Shown here in pieces: positions 17,845 to 26,686 of a stretch of 64,000 nucleotides of DNA; positions within the stretch are counted from its first letter, which is position 1, and each line of letters starts with the position of its first letter. The notes under the pieces were generated by a model. The model was not told the DNA's origin. It searched no databases and saw only the letters and a list, made by a program, of their open reading frames with translations. Location of the stretch: positions 1 to 64,000 of the forward strand of contig NZ_QAGK01000008.1 in the NCBI RefSeq assembly GCF_003057885.1. The letters run 5' to 3'. Both the position numbers and the translations under genes were made by a program. The stretch is from Oceaniglobus ichthyenteri (GTDB lineage Bacteria > Pseudomonadota > Alphaproteobacteria > Rhodobacterales > Rhodobacteraceae).

Positions 17845-18114
17845 TTAGCGACGGATGCCCAGACGCTTGATCAGGTCTTGATAGCGTGCTTCGTCTTTGG
17901 ATTTGGTGTAATCCAACAGTTTACGGCGCAGCGCGACCAGTTTCAAAAGACCACGGCGCGAATGGTTGTCTTTCTTGTGGGTCTTGAAATGCTCGGTCAG
18001 GGTGGTGATCCGGCTGGTCAGGATTGCAACCTGTACTTCGGGCGAACCGGTGTCGCCTTCTTTAGTTGCGAATTCTTTCATCAGGCGGTTTTTTTCTTCG
18101 ACGGTAATCGACAT
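17845..18114 (-). CDS. rpsO: 30S ribosomal protein S15
   Basis: The protein has 89 residues, the standard S15 length. It binds the central domain of 16S rRNA early in 30S assembly. The signature [17 protein letters not shown] and the segment [20 protein letters not shown] are clear. ATG 18114 is preceded by a GGAGACCC-type ribosome site. In E. coli, S15 represses its own translation; no such structure was checked here. Confidence 0.97.
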   Translation of the reverse strand: MSITVEEKNRLMKEFATKEGDTGSPEVQVAILTSRITTLTEHFKTHKKDNHSRRGLLKLVALRRKLLDYTKSKDEARYQDLIKRLGIRR

Positions 18115-18456
18115 CGGGGTCTCCTTGCATAAGGTTAAGGGAATGGCGCAAGCCGGGATGTCGTCCAGCAGGGCCCATGGAGGTGCCACACGCGGTGGCT
18201 TTCGCGCCTATAGGCAAGATTGCAGCAAATGAAAAGCGATATTGGCGATTCTGCTGAAATACGAATCGTTCGCGCTGTGATTGTATCGATTACCTACGCC
18301 ATCCGGATCAATACGCGCCCCGTTCGGGAATTGTTTCCCTGAGCCGGTAAACCGACCGGTCGGGTCCGGAAAAATATTTACAAATTTCGTCTAAACAGCG
18401 AGGCTTAATCCAAGAATACAGGGGTTTCGCGGGGGCGCGATTGGAAAGGAATGACC
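18115..18456. other. Divergent intergenic region between rpsO and RTX gene 1
   Basis: This 342-base stretch should hold the rpsO promoter (minus) and the promoter of the first RTX gene (plus). It contains a perfect 12-base palindrome CCGACCGGTCGG at 18352-18363, followed by an AT-rich run (AAAATATTTACAAATTT) about 80 bases before the RTX start. The palindrome could be an operator. No promoter could be fixed with confidence. Confidence 0.45.
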
Positions 18457-19815
18457 ATGTTTGCATTGGTGGGGATATTGGGCGTTCTTGCGCTCGGTTT
18501 GGTTTTTGACGTTTTTTCTGGGTCTGACTCGTCTGACGAGGTGGATCAGAACGAAGGAACCAACGGCGACGATGTTTTGAACGGCACAGATGGCAATGAC
18601 ATCATCAGCGGTTTGCAAGGCAATGATCTGATCCGCGGGCTTGGCGGCAACGACGCCCTTGATGGTGGGGCCGGGCGCGATCAGGTGTTTGCCGGTGCCG
18701 GCGATGATGTGGTCGGTGGCGGGAATGGCGACGACAGCCTGTTTGGCGGTGAGGGCGAAGACGAAATCCGCGGTGGACTCGGGTCTGACTTGATCAATGG
18801 CGGCGCGGGGATTGACACGCTCAGCGGGGGCGGCGGCAGCGATGTTATCGATGGCGGCGATGCTGCCGATTCGATCTCGGGTGGGTCGGGTGCCGATACG
18901 CTGTATGGCGGCGCCGCTAACGATGTGATCTCGGGCGGCGTTGGTAATGATTTTGTCGACGGCGGTGCTGATGATGACTTTATAAATGGCGATGCTGGTG
19001 CTGATACCTTGCTGGGCGGCGATGGCGGCGACCGGTTGATGGGCGACGCGGGCGCGGATCTGATCGACGGGGGGGCCGGTGCAGATTCCCTTGAAGGCGG
19101 CCTTGGTGATGATTCGATGCGCGGTGGTATCGCCTTTGACACGTTGCGCGGTGATGATGGCAACGACACGATGTCAGGCGGCATGGGTCAGGATTCATTG
19201 GTGGGTGGCCTTGGCGATGACTCGATGTTTGGTGGCATGGGGGCCGATGTGTTGCTTGGCAACGGCGGCGACGACATCTTGTACGGGGTCGAACGCAGCG
19301 TCGTGGACGGTGCTCTGGCAGACACCGATGCCGGCGACACCCTGTCCGGGGGCAATGGTGACGACACGCTGATCGGGGGCATTGGTGACGCCATGACCGG
19401 CGGTGCGGGCGCAGATGTGTTTACCTCGGGCAGCTGGGTCACCGCAAACGGTCCGATCCCGATCGTAACCGATTATGACAGCAGTGAAGATACCCTGGTG
19501 GTGATGTATGATAATCAGGGTGGCACGTCGCCCGGTGTCATCGACGTCACCCCCCACGGAACCGACGGAGCGGATGCGTTGATCCGATTGGATGGCAATA
19601 ACGTGATGGTCGTGCAGGGGGCCGGTGCCACGCTGACCGCCGGTGATGTCACCCTTATGGAAGGGCCAATTGAAACGCCCGAGGCCGTGGTGGATGGCGC
19701 AGAGATTGTGGTGCCGCCTGTGACACCAGCTCCGACACCGACACCCACGCCGACCCCGACCCCGACACCCACGCCCCCGGGTGACGGCGATGGCGATGTG
19801 ATTGCACCGGGTTAA
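18457..19815 (+). CDS. RTX calcium-binding protein with N-terminal anchor and Pro-Thr tail
   Basis: The protein has 452 residues. Residues 2-20 are hydrophobic (FALVGILGVLALGLVFDVF), followed by an acidic linker. Residues about 35-310 carry more than twenty GGxGxDxhx nonapeptides, the RTX calcium-binding parallel beta-roll. Residues 320-400 form a small beta domain. The tail is seven Thr-Pro pairs and ends GDGDGDVIAPG. ATG 18457 is chosen because AAGGA lies 6 bases upstream, while ATG 18451 directly abuts it. The N-terminal segment suggests membrane anchoring or Sec export rather than a classic type I C-terminal signal. It is paired with a similar gene at 20178. Confidence 0.85.
   Translation: MFALVGILGVLALGLVFDVFSGSDSSDEVDQNEGTNGDDVLNGTDGNDIISGLQGNDLIRGLGGNDALDGGAGRDQVFAGAGDDVVGGGNGDDSLFGGEGEDEIRGGLGSDLINGGAGIDTLSGGGGSDVIDGGDAADSISGGSGADTLYGGAANDVISGGVGNDFVDGGADDDFINGDAGADTLLGGDGGDRLMGDAGADLIDGGAGADSLEGGLGDDSMRGGIAFDTLRGDDGNDTMSGGMGQDSLVGGLGDDSMFGGMGADVLLGNGGDDILYGVERSVVDGALADTDAGDTLSGGNGDDTLIGGIGDAMTGGAGADVFTSGSWVTANGPIPIVTDYDSSEDTLVVMYDNQGGTSPGVIDVTPHGTDGADALIRLDGNNVMVVQGAGATLTAGDVTLMEGPIETPEAVVDGAEIVVPPVTPAPTPTPTPTPTPTPTPPGDGDGDVIAPG
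19735..19776 (+). repeat. Hexanucleotide (ACNCCN) repeat coding Thr-Pro
   Basis: Seven ACNCCN units encode (Thr-Pro)7 near the end of RTX protein 1. Third-base variation breaks the exact repeat, but runs such as ACCCCGACCCCG remain. Slippage would change tail length in frame. Confidence 0.8.
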
Positions 19816-20177
19816 ACCATCGCAGCAGTGGGAATGATGCAAAGGCGTTGAATGTCGCCACGATAACGGGAAAGTGGCCGCCGGATTTGGTGGCCACTCT
19901 CATTTTGGGCACAGGCATATGATTACAATGCCCCCGTGAAAGCCGATATTTTGCTGCGTCGAAATCAGCGTTACAGGCCGATCATTTTTCACATCTCCAT
20001 GTAATCAAAGTGATATCCGGTCGATTTACGTTTGAAATCCAAACAACCTTTCAATTTTAACAGAATGGTTAACTGTCTTTCATTCGAATTAACCTAAAAC
20101 TGTGATTTGTTTCGACACTTCCCCTCAATCACAACAGTATAGGCAGAGTGGCGCAGATCACTGTATGAGGTCATTCA
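19816..20177. other. AT-rich intergenic region between the two RTX genes
   Basis: This 362-base stretch has no supported gene. AGTGGCC (19873-19879) and GGCCACT (19892-19898) can pair and are followed by CTCATTTTG, a possible weak terminator for RTX gene 1. Bases 20030-20120 are clearly more AT-rich than the surrounding genome and probably hold the promoter of RTX gene 2. Only modest Shine-Dalgarno sequence (GAGG at 20166-20169) precedes its ATG. Confidence 0.5.
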
Positions 20178-21815
20178 ATGTTAGCCGGGCTATTATTTCT
20201 GGGTGTGCTGGCCGCCGTTTCATTTCCTGACATGATGGAACTGACGCGCGGTGGCGGCGATGAGAACACCAATGGCGATGCGCCGGATGGTGATCTGCCG
20301 CAAGATGAGGAAATTGATGATCAATCCCCCCTCAGCTTGCCAGATCCCGAGCCGACAGTTGAACCGTCGTCCCAGGAAACTGCGGAAGGCGCGGATCTGT
20401 TGCTGGATCCGGGGCCGGGCCAGACCATGATCGACAGTTTTGATCCCGGGTCTGACTCTTTGACGATTGCCATACCGGATGAGGCACAGGAATTCGCGGT
20501 GCGCGACACGGTCGATGGGCAACCCGCCATGCTTAGCTTTGAAACCGATGAGGGCGCGGTCGAAATTCTGTTTCCCGAATTGGACAGTGTGCCGGTCAAC
20601 GACATATTTTTACGGATATCGGATGAGGATTCGCCGACGTTGGACGTGGATATCGGGCTGGCACAATTGATGGATTTGGATTCACCGGTCATCTTGCCCG
20701 ATGATCCAACCCTTCCCGATGCGCCTGCCCCCCCTGTCGAAGATGGCGGCCCGGTGATTTTGCCCGACGATCCCACTTTGCCCGATCTCCCTGCCCCCCC
20801 CACAGAGGATGGCGGCGCGGTGCTGCTGCCGGTGGAGGATGACGCCATCCTGTCGGACCTGACCGCCCTGATTGACCGCGATGGCGGATCGTCCATCGGT
20901 GCACAACCGGAGGCCACCGTGATCGACGGGCCAACACCCGACAATGATGCAATCGATTTGCCCCTGACCGGCGCAGCGGGTGATCTGGCCCTGTCACAAG
21001 CCGCGCCAACGCTGGATGTGCCGGGGGGCATCCCGTCAACGATCGACATGGGCGCCGGCGATGATTCGCTGACCACGGGTGCGGGTGCGGTTTATGGATT
21101 TGGCGGCGAAGGCAACGATACCCTGACCGCCGGGTCCGGTGCCGCCGCGTTATATGGCGGCGCAGGCGAGGATGCCCTGTTCGGCTCTGACGGTGAAACA
21201 TTTTTGCATGGGGGCGCCGGTGCCGATACGATCATCGGCGGCGAAGCCGGCGAATACCTGGAAGGCGGCGAACATGGCACAGATGGGGCCGATATGGGCA
21301 ATGACGTGATCGCGGGGAATGGCGGCGCCGATACAATCCGTGGCGGTTGGGGGGCTGATTCCCTGTCTGGCGGCGCGGGTGACGACGTCATCGATCACCG
21401 CGGGGCCGATGCCGAACGGATCATTGCCGAACATCACGAATTTGCCTGGCATACCGACGGCGCGCCCGACACGCTGAATGGGGGCATTGGCAACGACACG
21501 CTGATCTTTGATCGGGGGGATGTCGTCACCGGTGGCGCGGGCGAAGATGTGTTCTGGCTGTATGCTGACGCCGGGGTGGACGATGGTATCGTGGCCGAAC
21601 TGGTTGATTTTGTTCCCGGCGAAGATTTCCTGCGGATTTCGCTGAACCCCCAAAGCGGTGGCGCGGGCGATGTGGTGGTGTCGGCGTCAGAAAACGGCTT
21701 GGATGGGGTGGTGCAGGTGGATGGCAAAACCGTCGCCGTGTTGCGCGGTGCGCCCGATGCAACGCTGACCGATATCTATGTGGAAACCAGCCCCGATGTA
21801 TTTCCCGCCGGGTGA
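20178..21815 (+). CDS. RTX calcium-binding protein with N-terminal anchor and internal duplication
   Basis: The protein has 545 residues. It starts with a hydrophobic segment (MLAGLLFLGVLAAVSF), then a long acidic, Pro-rich region (residues 20-290), then about ten RTX nonapeptides (residues 290-450), and a C-terminal beta domain. Two near-identical 22-residue units (PVILPDDPTLPD...PAPP...EDGG) lie at residues 170-213. The overall plan matches the RTX protein encoded just upstream, but the repeats are fewer and the linker is much longer. It is likely extracytoplasmic and calcium-stabilised. Enzyme or adhesin motifs were not recognised. Confidence 0.82.
   Translation: MLAGLLFLGVLAAVSFPDMMELTRGGGDENTNGDAPDGDLPQDEEIDDQSPLSLPDPEPTVEPSSQETAEGADLLLDPGPGQTMIDSFDPGSDSLTIAIPDEAQEFAVRDTVDGQPAMLSFETDEGAVEILFPELDSVPVNDIFLRISDEDSPTLDVDIGLAQLMDLDSPVILPDDPTLPDAPAPPVEDGGPVILPDDPTLPDLPAPPTEDGGAVLLPVEDDAILSDLTALIDRDGGSSIGAQPEATVIDGPTPDNDAIDLPLTGAAGDLALSQAAPTLDVPGGIPSTIDMGAGDDSLTTGAGAVYGFGGEGNDTLTAGSGAAALYGGAGEDALFGSDGETFLHGGAGADTIIGGEAGEYLEGGEHGTDGADMGNDVIAGNGGADTIRGGWGADSLSGGAGDDVIDHRGADAERIIAEHHEFAWHTDGAPDTLNGGIGNDTLIFDRGDVVTGGAGEDVFWLYADAGVDDGIVAELVDFVPGEDFLRISLNPQSGGAGDVVVSASENGLDGVVQVDGKTVAVLRGAPDATLTDIYVETSPDVFPAG
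20685..20816 (+). repeat. Tandem 66-bp coding duplication in RTX gene 2
   Basis: Units 20685-20750 and 20751-20816 encode 22 residues each, differing at only two of them (Ala/Leu and Val/Thr). A third, degenerate start (AVLLPVED) follows. The DNA has diverged at third positions, so the duplication is not recent. Confidence 0.85.
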
Positions 21816-21917
21816 ACAAAGGTCTGCCAAAGGGTGAAACCCATGAAAGCTGCGGCGAAACTGGCAGCAAGGCAGCTTTGAATGAAATGCGCCCAACGGG
21901 CGCTCATTCTGGTCAAA

Positions 21918-21941
21918 CCCGGGCAGATCGCGCTGCCCGGG
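21918..21941 (-). terminator. Terminator downstream of amtB
   Basis: CCCGGGCAG (21918-21926) pairs with CTGCCCGGG (21933-21941). On the minus strand it is followed by TTTGACC. It lies 15 bases after the amtB stop. A weaker 6-bp hairpin at 21889-21903 may serve the RTX gene on the plus strand. Confidence 0.75.
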
Positions 21942-21956
21942 CCAGGGAAAGCCGGA

Positions 21957-23465
21957 TCAACCGTTCGAGAATTCCGGATACGCCTCCATTCCCAATTCCG
22001 ACGCATCCAGGCCGCTGATCTCCGCCTCTTCGCTGACGCGCAGGCCCATGGTGGCCTTCAGGATCATCCAGACAATCGTCGACGTGATAACAACAAATGC
22101 GCCGACCACGATAATCGCAAAGATCTGCGTGCCAAAGGATGCATCGCCGTTGGTCAGCGGCACAGCCAATGTGCCCCAAATTCCCGCCAAAAGGTGAACC
22201 GGAATCGCCCCCACAACATCATCGATTTTCAACTTGTCCAGAAACGGCACCGCAAACACGACAATCACGCCGCCGACCGCCCCGATCAACGTGGCCGCGC
22301 CCAAGGTTGGCGTCAAAGGCTCGGCCGTGATTGAAACAAGACCCGCCAGCGCACCGTTCAAAACCATGGTCAGATCAGGCTTTTTATAAACAATCTGAGT
22401 CAGCGCCAAGGCGGCGATGGCACCCCCTGCCGCGGCAGCATTGGTGTTTGAAAAGATCCGCGAAATATCGGCCACATCGCCAATGGTGCCCATGGCCAAC
22501 TGCGATCCGCCATTAAACCCGAACCAACCCATCCACAGGATGAATGTGCCCAATGTGGCCAGCGCCAGGTTGGAGCCGGGCATCGGAATGACCTTGCCAT
22601 CCTTGTATTTGCCGATCCGTGGCCCAAGGATCAGTGCGCCGCTCAATGCGGCCCAGCCCCCGACCGAATGCACAATGGTCGAGCCTGCAAAATCCTGAAA
22701 CCCCATCGCATCCAGAAAGCCGCCGCCCCATTTCCACGACGCCTGCACCGGATAGATGACGGCGGTCAAAACGATGACAAACCCCAGAAACGGCCACAGC
22801 TTGATCCGTTCGGCCAGACAACCCGACACGATCGAGGCGGTGGCGGCGCAAAACATCAACTGGAAGAAAAAGTCGGATCCGGTCGCGGCATAACCGATAT
22901 CGTCGGCTGCTGCGGCGGCTATGCCCGCGGCTTCCAGCACGCCGACCGATGGGAACAGGCCGGAAAAATACCCCTCGATCGCCCAATCTCCCAACGGGTA
23001 CATCAGGTTATACCCGATCAGGTAATAAAACAGCGCGGCCAGCGAAAACAATGAGATGTTTTTCAACAACTGCATGGTCACGTTTTTGCCCCGCACCAAT
23101 CCGGCCTCCAGCATGGCAAAACCCGCCGCCATCCAGAATACCAGAATGCCGCCGATCAAAAACAGCACGCTGGTATAGATGAAATCGCCGTTCACGAATG
23201 GCGCATAGGTGGCCAGCACCGCATCTGACGCGGCGCTGGTGGCATCCTGGGGCGTCGATCCGCCGCCAATCGCGTCGTCATAGGCCCCGGCTGCGGCATC
23301 CAGTGCCTTTTGGCGGATGATGTCTTCGGGGGTGACAAAGGCGGCCTGCGCGGCGGCGATGGCTTCGGGCGATGGGCCGCCCTGGGCCGATACGGCCAAG
23401 GGCAGGCTGGCCATTGCCAGTAGCCCCAGCATCAGCGCGGCGAATGAGTATTTTAGAAATTTCAT
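21957..23465 (-). CDS. amtB: Ammonium transporter AmtB
   Basis: The protein has 502 residues. It has a cleavable signal peptide (ending VSAQG), an extra periplasmic segment of about 70 residues, and then eleven hydrophobic segments. AMLEAGLVRGKN, FAGSTIVHSVGGWAAL and the two-His pore segments are typical of Amt channels that conduct ammonium. AGGAGA precedes ATG 23465. It lies 21 bases after glnK, the usual nitrogen-regulated operon. Activity should be blocked by unmodified GlnK binding from the cytoplasm, as known for the family. Confidence 0.95.
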   Translation of the reverse strand: MKFLKYSFAALMLGLLAMASLPLAVSAQGGPSPEAIAAAQAAFVTPEDIIRQKALDAAAGAYDDAIGGGSTPQDATSAASDAVLATYAPFVNGDFIYTSVLFLIGGILVFWMAAGFAMLEAGLVRGKNVTMQLLKNISLFSLAALFYYLIGYNLMYPLGDWAIEGYFSGLFPSVGVLEAAGIAAAAADDIGYAATGSDFFFQLMFCAATASIVSGCLAERIKLWPFLGFVIVLTAVIYPVQASWKWGGGFLDAMGFQDFAGSTIVHSVGGWAALSGALILGPRIGKYKDGKVIPMPGSNLALATLGTFILWMGWFGFNGGSQLAMGTIGDVADISRIFSNTNAAAAGGAIAALALTQIVYKKPDLTMVLNGALAGLVSITAEPLTPTLGAATLIGAVGGVIVVFAVPFLDKLKIDDVVGAIPVHLLAGIWGTLAVPLTNGDASFGTQIFAIIVVGAFVVITSTIVWMILKATMGLRVSEEAEISGLDASELGMEAYPEFSNG

Positions 23466-23486
23466 GATCTGTCTCCTGGTGCTGTA

Positions 23487-23825
23487 TTACAGCGCGTCGT
23501 CATTGGTTTCGCCGGTGCGCACGCGCACGGCGCTTTCCACATCCAGCACGAATATTTTGCCATCGCCGATCTTGGCGGTTTTGGCTGCGGTGGCGATGGT
23601 TTCGACCACCTGATCGGCCATGCCATCGCCCACCACGATTTCAAGTTTGACCTTGGGCACGAAATTCACTGCGTATTCTGCGCCGCGATATATTTCCGTG
23701 TGGCCCGATTGGGTGCCGAACCCCTTGATTTCGGTCACCATCATGCCGCGCACGCCGATGGCGGTCAGCGCCACGCGCACCTCATCCAATTTGTACGGTT
23801 TGATTGTCGCTAGTATCAGTTTCAC
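23487..23825 (-). CDS. glnK: Nitrogen regulatory PII protein GlnK
   Basis: The protein has 112 residues, and its best start is GTG 23825 with AAGGGGAA upstream (VKLILATIKPYKLDEV). The T-loop carries Y51 in RGAEYAV, the uridylylation site. The B-loop GDGKIFV and the C-terminal VRVRTGE segment are intact, so ATP and 2-oxoglutarate binding should be normal. It senses nitrogen and energy state and gates AmtB, encoded next. No clear sigma-54 or NtrC site was found in the 270 bases upstream. Confidence 0.95.
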   Translation of the reverse strand: MKLILATIKPYKLDEVRVALTAIGVRGMMVTEIKGFGTQSGHTEIYRGAEYAVNFVPKVKLEIVVGDGMADQVVETIATAAKTAKIGDGKIFVLDVESAVRVRTGETNDDAL

Positions 23826-24095
23826 ACTGTTCCCCTTCCGCAGTCCAAGGCCGGGGTGAATTACGGCCCTGTTCACAGTTGCCCGCTAAAAAGGCGCCTC
23901 GGTCGCGCGGTTCACAAGGTTTGGCGCGGCGGGTGATGACGGGATTCCCGGGGAGTTACAGATTTCTTGCATAAATTTGCGGCAGTGCTTTAAAAATAAG
24001 CGAATGAAAAACCCAAAGTTGATCGGATGCGCTCTCTACTTTAGATGCGCTGCCGTGTACCTTGGGCAAAAGAGCAAGAATTCTGAGGGTTGAGC

Positions 24096-26297
24096 ATGGC
24101 CGGGACCGGCAAGAAAAAACCACCATTGGTGGCTGACCGTCGGCGTGGGGCAAAACCCGCGCCAAAACCCGTGGCCAAACGCAAACCAACCCGGCGCAAG
24201 GCCGCGCCAAAACGGCGCGGTGGGATTGTCGGGTTCATAACCGGGCTGTTTCGTTGGATATTCACGCTGATCTGGCGGTTGATCTGGCGCAGCGCGGCGG
24301 TTGTCGTGTTGTTGATCGGTGTGGGTGTGTTTTACTTTTACACCACCCTGCCGCCGGTTGAGGCGCTGCTTGACGGGCGCGCGCGCGGGTCTGTGACGCT
24401 GCTGGATCGCGACGGCGCGGTGTTTGCCTGGCGCGGTGAACAGTTTGGCGGGCAGATTACCGCCCAAAGCGTGTCACCCAACCTGAAAAACGCTATCATC
24501 GCCACCGAAGACAAAAGGTTTTACCGCCATTTCGGCGTATCGCCCCGGGGTGTGGCGAGTGCGGTCAAAATCAACCTGTCCGAAGGGCGCGGCCCGCTTT
24601 CGGGGCATGGCGGATCGACGATCACGCAACAAACCGCGAAATTGCTGTGCCTGGGCGTGCCCTTTGATCCGTCCGAATGGGAAAGCGAAGCCGCCTATGA
24701 AGCCGATTGTCGGCGCGGCAGCATGTGGCGCAAGATCAAAGAGGCCGTGTATGCCATGGGCCTTGAGGCGCGCTATACCAAAGATGAAATCCTGACGATC
24801 TATATGAACCGGGCGTTTCTGGGTGCCGGATCGCGCGGGTTTGAGGCGGCGGCACAGCGGTATTTCGGAAAATCCGCCGCGCAGGTCGATCCGGCCGAGG
24901 CGGCGATGCTGGCCGGGCTGTTGGTGGCGCCCACGCGCTATGCTCCGACAAATGATCTGGGCCGCTCACAGCGCCGGGCGGAAACGGTGCTGCGCCTGAT
25001 GCAGGATCAGGGCTATCTCACCACAGCCGAGGCCGCAGTGGCGCGGGATAATCCGGCGGAATTGTCCGATGCGGCCGAGGCGCGTGCGGGGGGCTATTAT
25101 GCCGATTGGGTTATGGAATCCGGTCCCGATTTTTTGACCCGTGACACCACCGAAGATGTGGTACTGCGCACCACCTTTGACGCGCGCCTGCAACAGGCGG
25201 CGGAACAGGCGCTGACCTATGTGTTTGAAAACAAGGTGCGCGCCGGATCAAAGGCGCAGGCGGCGATTGTCGTAATGTCAAGCGATGGTGCGGTGCGTGC
25301 CATGGTGGGGGGGCGCAAATTCAAGGGCGTGACCGGGCATTTCAACCGCGCGGTGATGGCCAAACGCCAGACCGGCAGCGCGTTCAAGCCATTTGTTTTC
25401 GCCACCGCGCTGGAATTGGGATACAATGCCAACGACACGGTGATGGACAGCCCTTTAACGATAAACGTGCCCGGGTCCGGGCCGTGGACGCCGCGCAATT
25501 ACACCAACCGGTTTGAGGGCAACGTGACCCTGACCCGCGCATTGGAGCAATCGTTGAACATCCCTGCGGTGCGGGTGTCCGAGGCGGTGGGCCGCGAAAA
25601 CGTGCGCAAGGTCGCCGAGGATTTCGGCATCGTATCGGATCTGGCGATGGGGCCGGCTTTGGCCCTTGGCGCGTCGGAATCGACATTGCTGGAAATGACC
25701 GGCGCCTATGCCGGAATATTGAACGGCGGCACGTCGGTGCGCCCCTATGGGTTGTTAGAGTTGCGCCTGAAGGGCGATGATACGGCCCTGATTGGCCAGG
25801 ATGGCGGCATGGGCGAACGGGTGATTTCGCGCGATGCGGCGGAACAGCTGATTTACATGATGAACAAGGTTGTTGAAAACGGCACCGGTCAGCGGGCCAA
25901 ATTGCCCAACCGTCAGGCGGCTGGCAAAACCGGCACAACCCAGGCGGCGCGCGATGCCTGGTTTCTGGGCTTTACCGCCGATTATGTTGCCGGCGTCTGG
26001 ATGGGGTATGACGACAACACGCCGCTGACGGGGGTAACGGGCGGCGGTCTGCCTGCCGAAATCTGGCACGAGGTGATGGTGCGGGTGCATCAGGGCCTGC
26101 CTGCCAGCCCATTGCCAATGAAAGGCCCACCGGCAACGGCCCCCGCGCCTCAGAGCCCGGGGCAAAATTCGGCTGCGAATTCCGATAACGTCAGTCAGGC
26201 CCCGGCACAGCGCGCCCCGGCGCAACCGGTGCGCCAGCCCGATCTGATCGAGCGGATCATCGACGATGTGCTGGGTGGTTTGCTGGGGCGGAATTAA
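24096..26297 (+). CDS. Class A penicillin-binding protein (PBP1A family)
   Basis: The protein has 733 residues. It has a basic cytoplasmic tail (1-60), one transmembrane segment (about 65-85), a GT51 transglycosylase domain (EDKRFYRHFG, GGSTITQQTAKLL) and a transpeptidase domain with S428 in GSAFK, the SLN motif and K611 in KTGTTQ. Together they polymerise and cross-link peptidoglycan. The GT domain has an insertion after AKLL with two Cys (CLGVPFDP...ADCRRGS) that E. coli enzymes lack. A Pro/Ala/Gln-rich linker ends with an amphipathic tail. ATG 24096 has GAGGG upstream. Confidence 0.92.
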   Translation: MAGTGKKKPPLVADRRRGAKPAPKPVAKRKPTRRKAAPKRRGGIVGFITGLFRWIFTLIWRLIWRSAAVVVLLIGVGVFYFYTTLPPVEALLDGRARGSVTLLDRDGAVFAWRGEQFGGQITAQSVSPNLKNAIIATEDKRFYRHFGVSPRGVASAVKINLSEGRGPLSGHGGSTITQQTAKLLCLGVPFDPSEWESEAAYEADCRRGSMWRKIKEAVYAMGLEARYTKDEILTIYMNRAFLGAGSRGFEAAAQRYFGKSAAQVDPAEAAMLAGLLVAPTRYAPTNDLGRSQRRAETVLRLMQDQGYLTTAEAAVARDNPAELSDAAEARAGGYYADWVMESGPDFLTRDTTEDVVLRTTFDARLQQAAEQALTYVFENKVRAGSKAQAAIVVMSSDGAVRAMVGGRKFKGVTGHFNRAVMAKRQTGSAFKPFVFATALELGYNANDTVMDSPLTINVPGSGPWTPRNYTNRFEGNVTLTRALEQSLNIPAVRVSEAVGRENVRKVAEDFGIVSDLAMGPALALGASESTLLEMTGAYAGILNGGTSVRPYGLLELRLKGDDTALIGQDGGMGERVISRDAAEQLIYMMNKVVENGTGQRAKLPNRQAAGKTGTTQAARDAWFLGFTADYVAGVWMGYDDNTPLTGVTGGGLPAEIWHEVMVRVHQGLPASPLPMKGPPATAPAPQSPGQNSAANSDNVSQAPAQRAPAQPVRQPDLIERIIDDVLGGLLGRN

Positions 26298-26686
26298 TCG
26301 GTGATGCCGATGTCTTCGGCGGTGGTGACAGTGCCCGCCGGTGCATCGGGATTGCACCGGTCGTATTTGAAGGCAAAACCGTTCCAGGCCAGGATCAGCC
26401 CACCATCCGCCGCGCGCATGAACAACGCCCGCGACACCCAGGATTCGCCTTCGCCGTCGCACACCATGTCGTATAATATGGCATCCATATCGCGCACATT
26501 GACCGGGGTGGTCATCTTGCATTGGCTTTCCGCGCCAAAGAAGGTGTCGCCCTCAACCTTCAGCGCGCCGCCATCCCCACCGACAATCGTGCAATCGGTT
26601 GTGGGGGCCGGTTTATACAACCCGTCAAACGGGTCGGCGGCAACGGGGGCGGCGGCAAACAGGGCCAAGGCCATCGCGCGGATCAT
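26294..26686 (-). CDS. Small secreted protein with four cysteines, coupled to mlaC
   Basis: The protein has 130 residues with a signal peptide (MIRAMALALFAAAPVAADP), so the mature form is periplasmic. Four cysteines (C32, C56, C76, C111) could form two disulfides. No family is recognised. Its ATG overlaps the stop of the mlaC gene (ATGA at 26683-26686), so it is the third gene of the mlaA-mlaC operon. Its 3' end overlaps the opposing PBP gene by 4 bases. A link to phospholipid traffic is inference from position only. Confidence 0.7.
   Translation of the reverse strand: MIRAMALALFAAAPVAADPFDGLYKPAPTTDCTIVGGDGGALKVEGDTFFGAESQCKMTTPVNVRDMDAILYDMVCDGEGESWVSRALFMRAADGGLILAWNGFAFKYDRCNPDAPAGTVTTAEDIGITD

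Noticed and set aside
18457-19815. Simple-repeat or CRISPR-like array in RTX gene 1
   Set aside because: The periodic DNA is coding nonapeptide repeats with varied spacing and third-base changes; there are no separate spacers.
23826-24095. Sigma-54 or NtrC site expected upstream of glnK-amtB
   Set aside because: No TGGCAC-N5-TTGC or NtrC-type palindrome was found on either strand of the gap.
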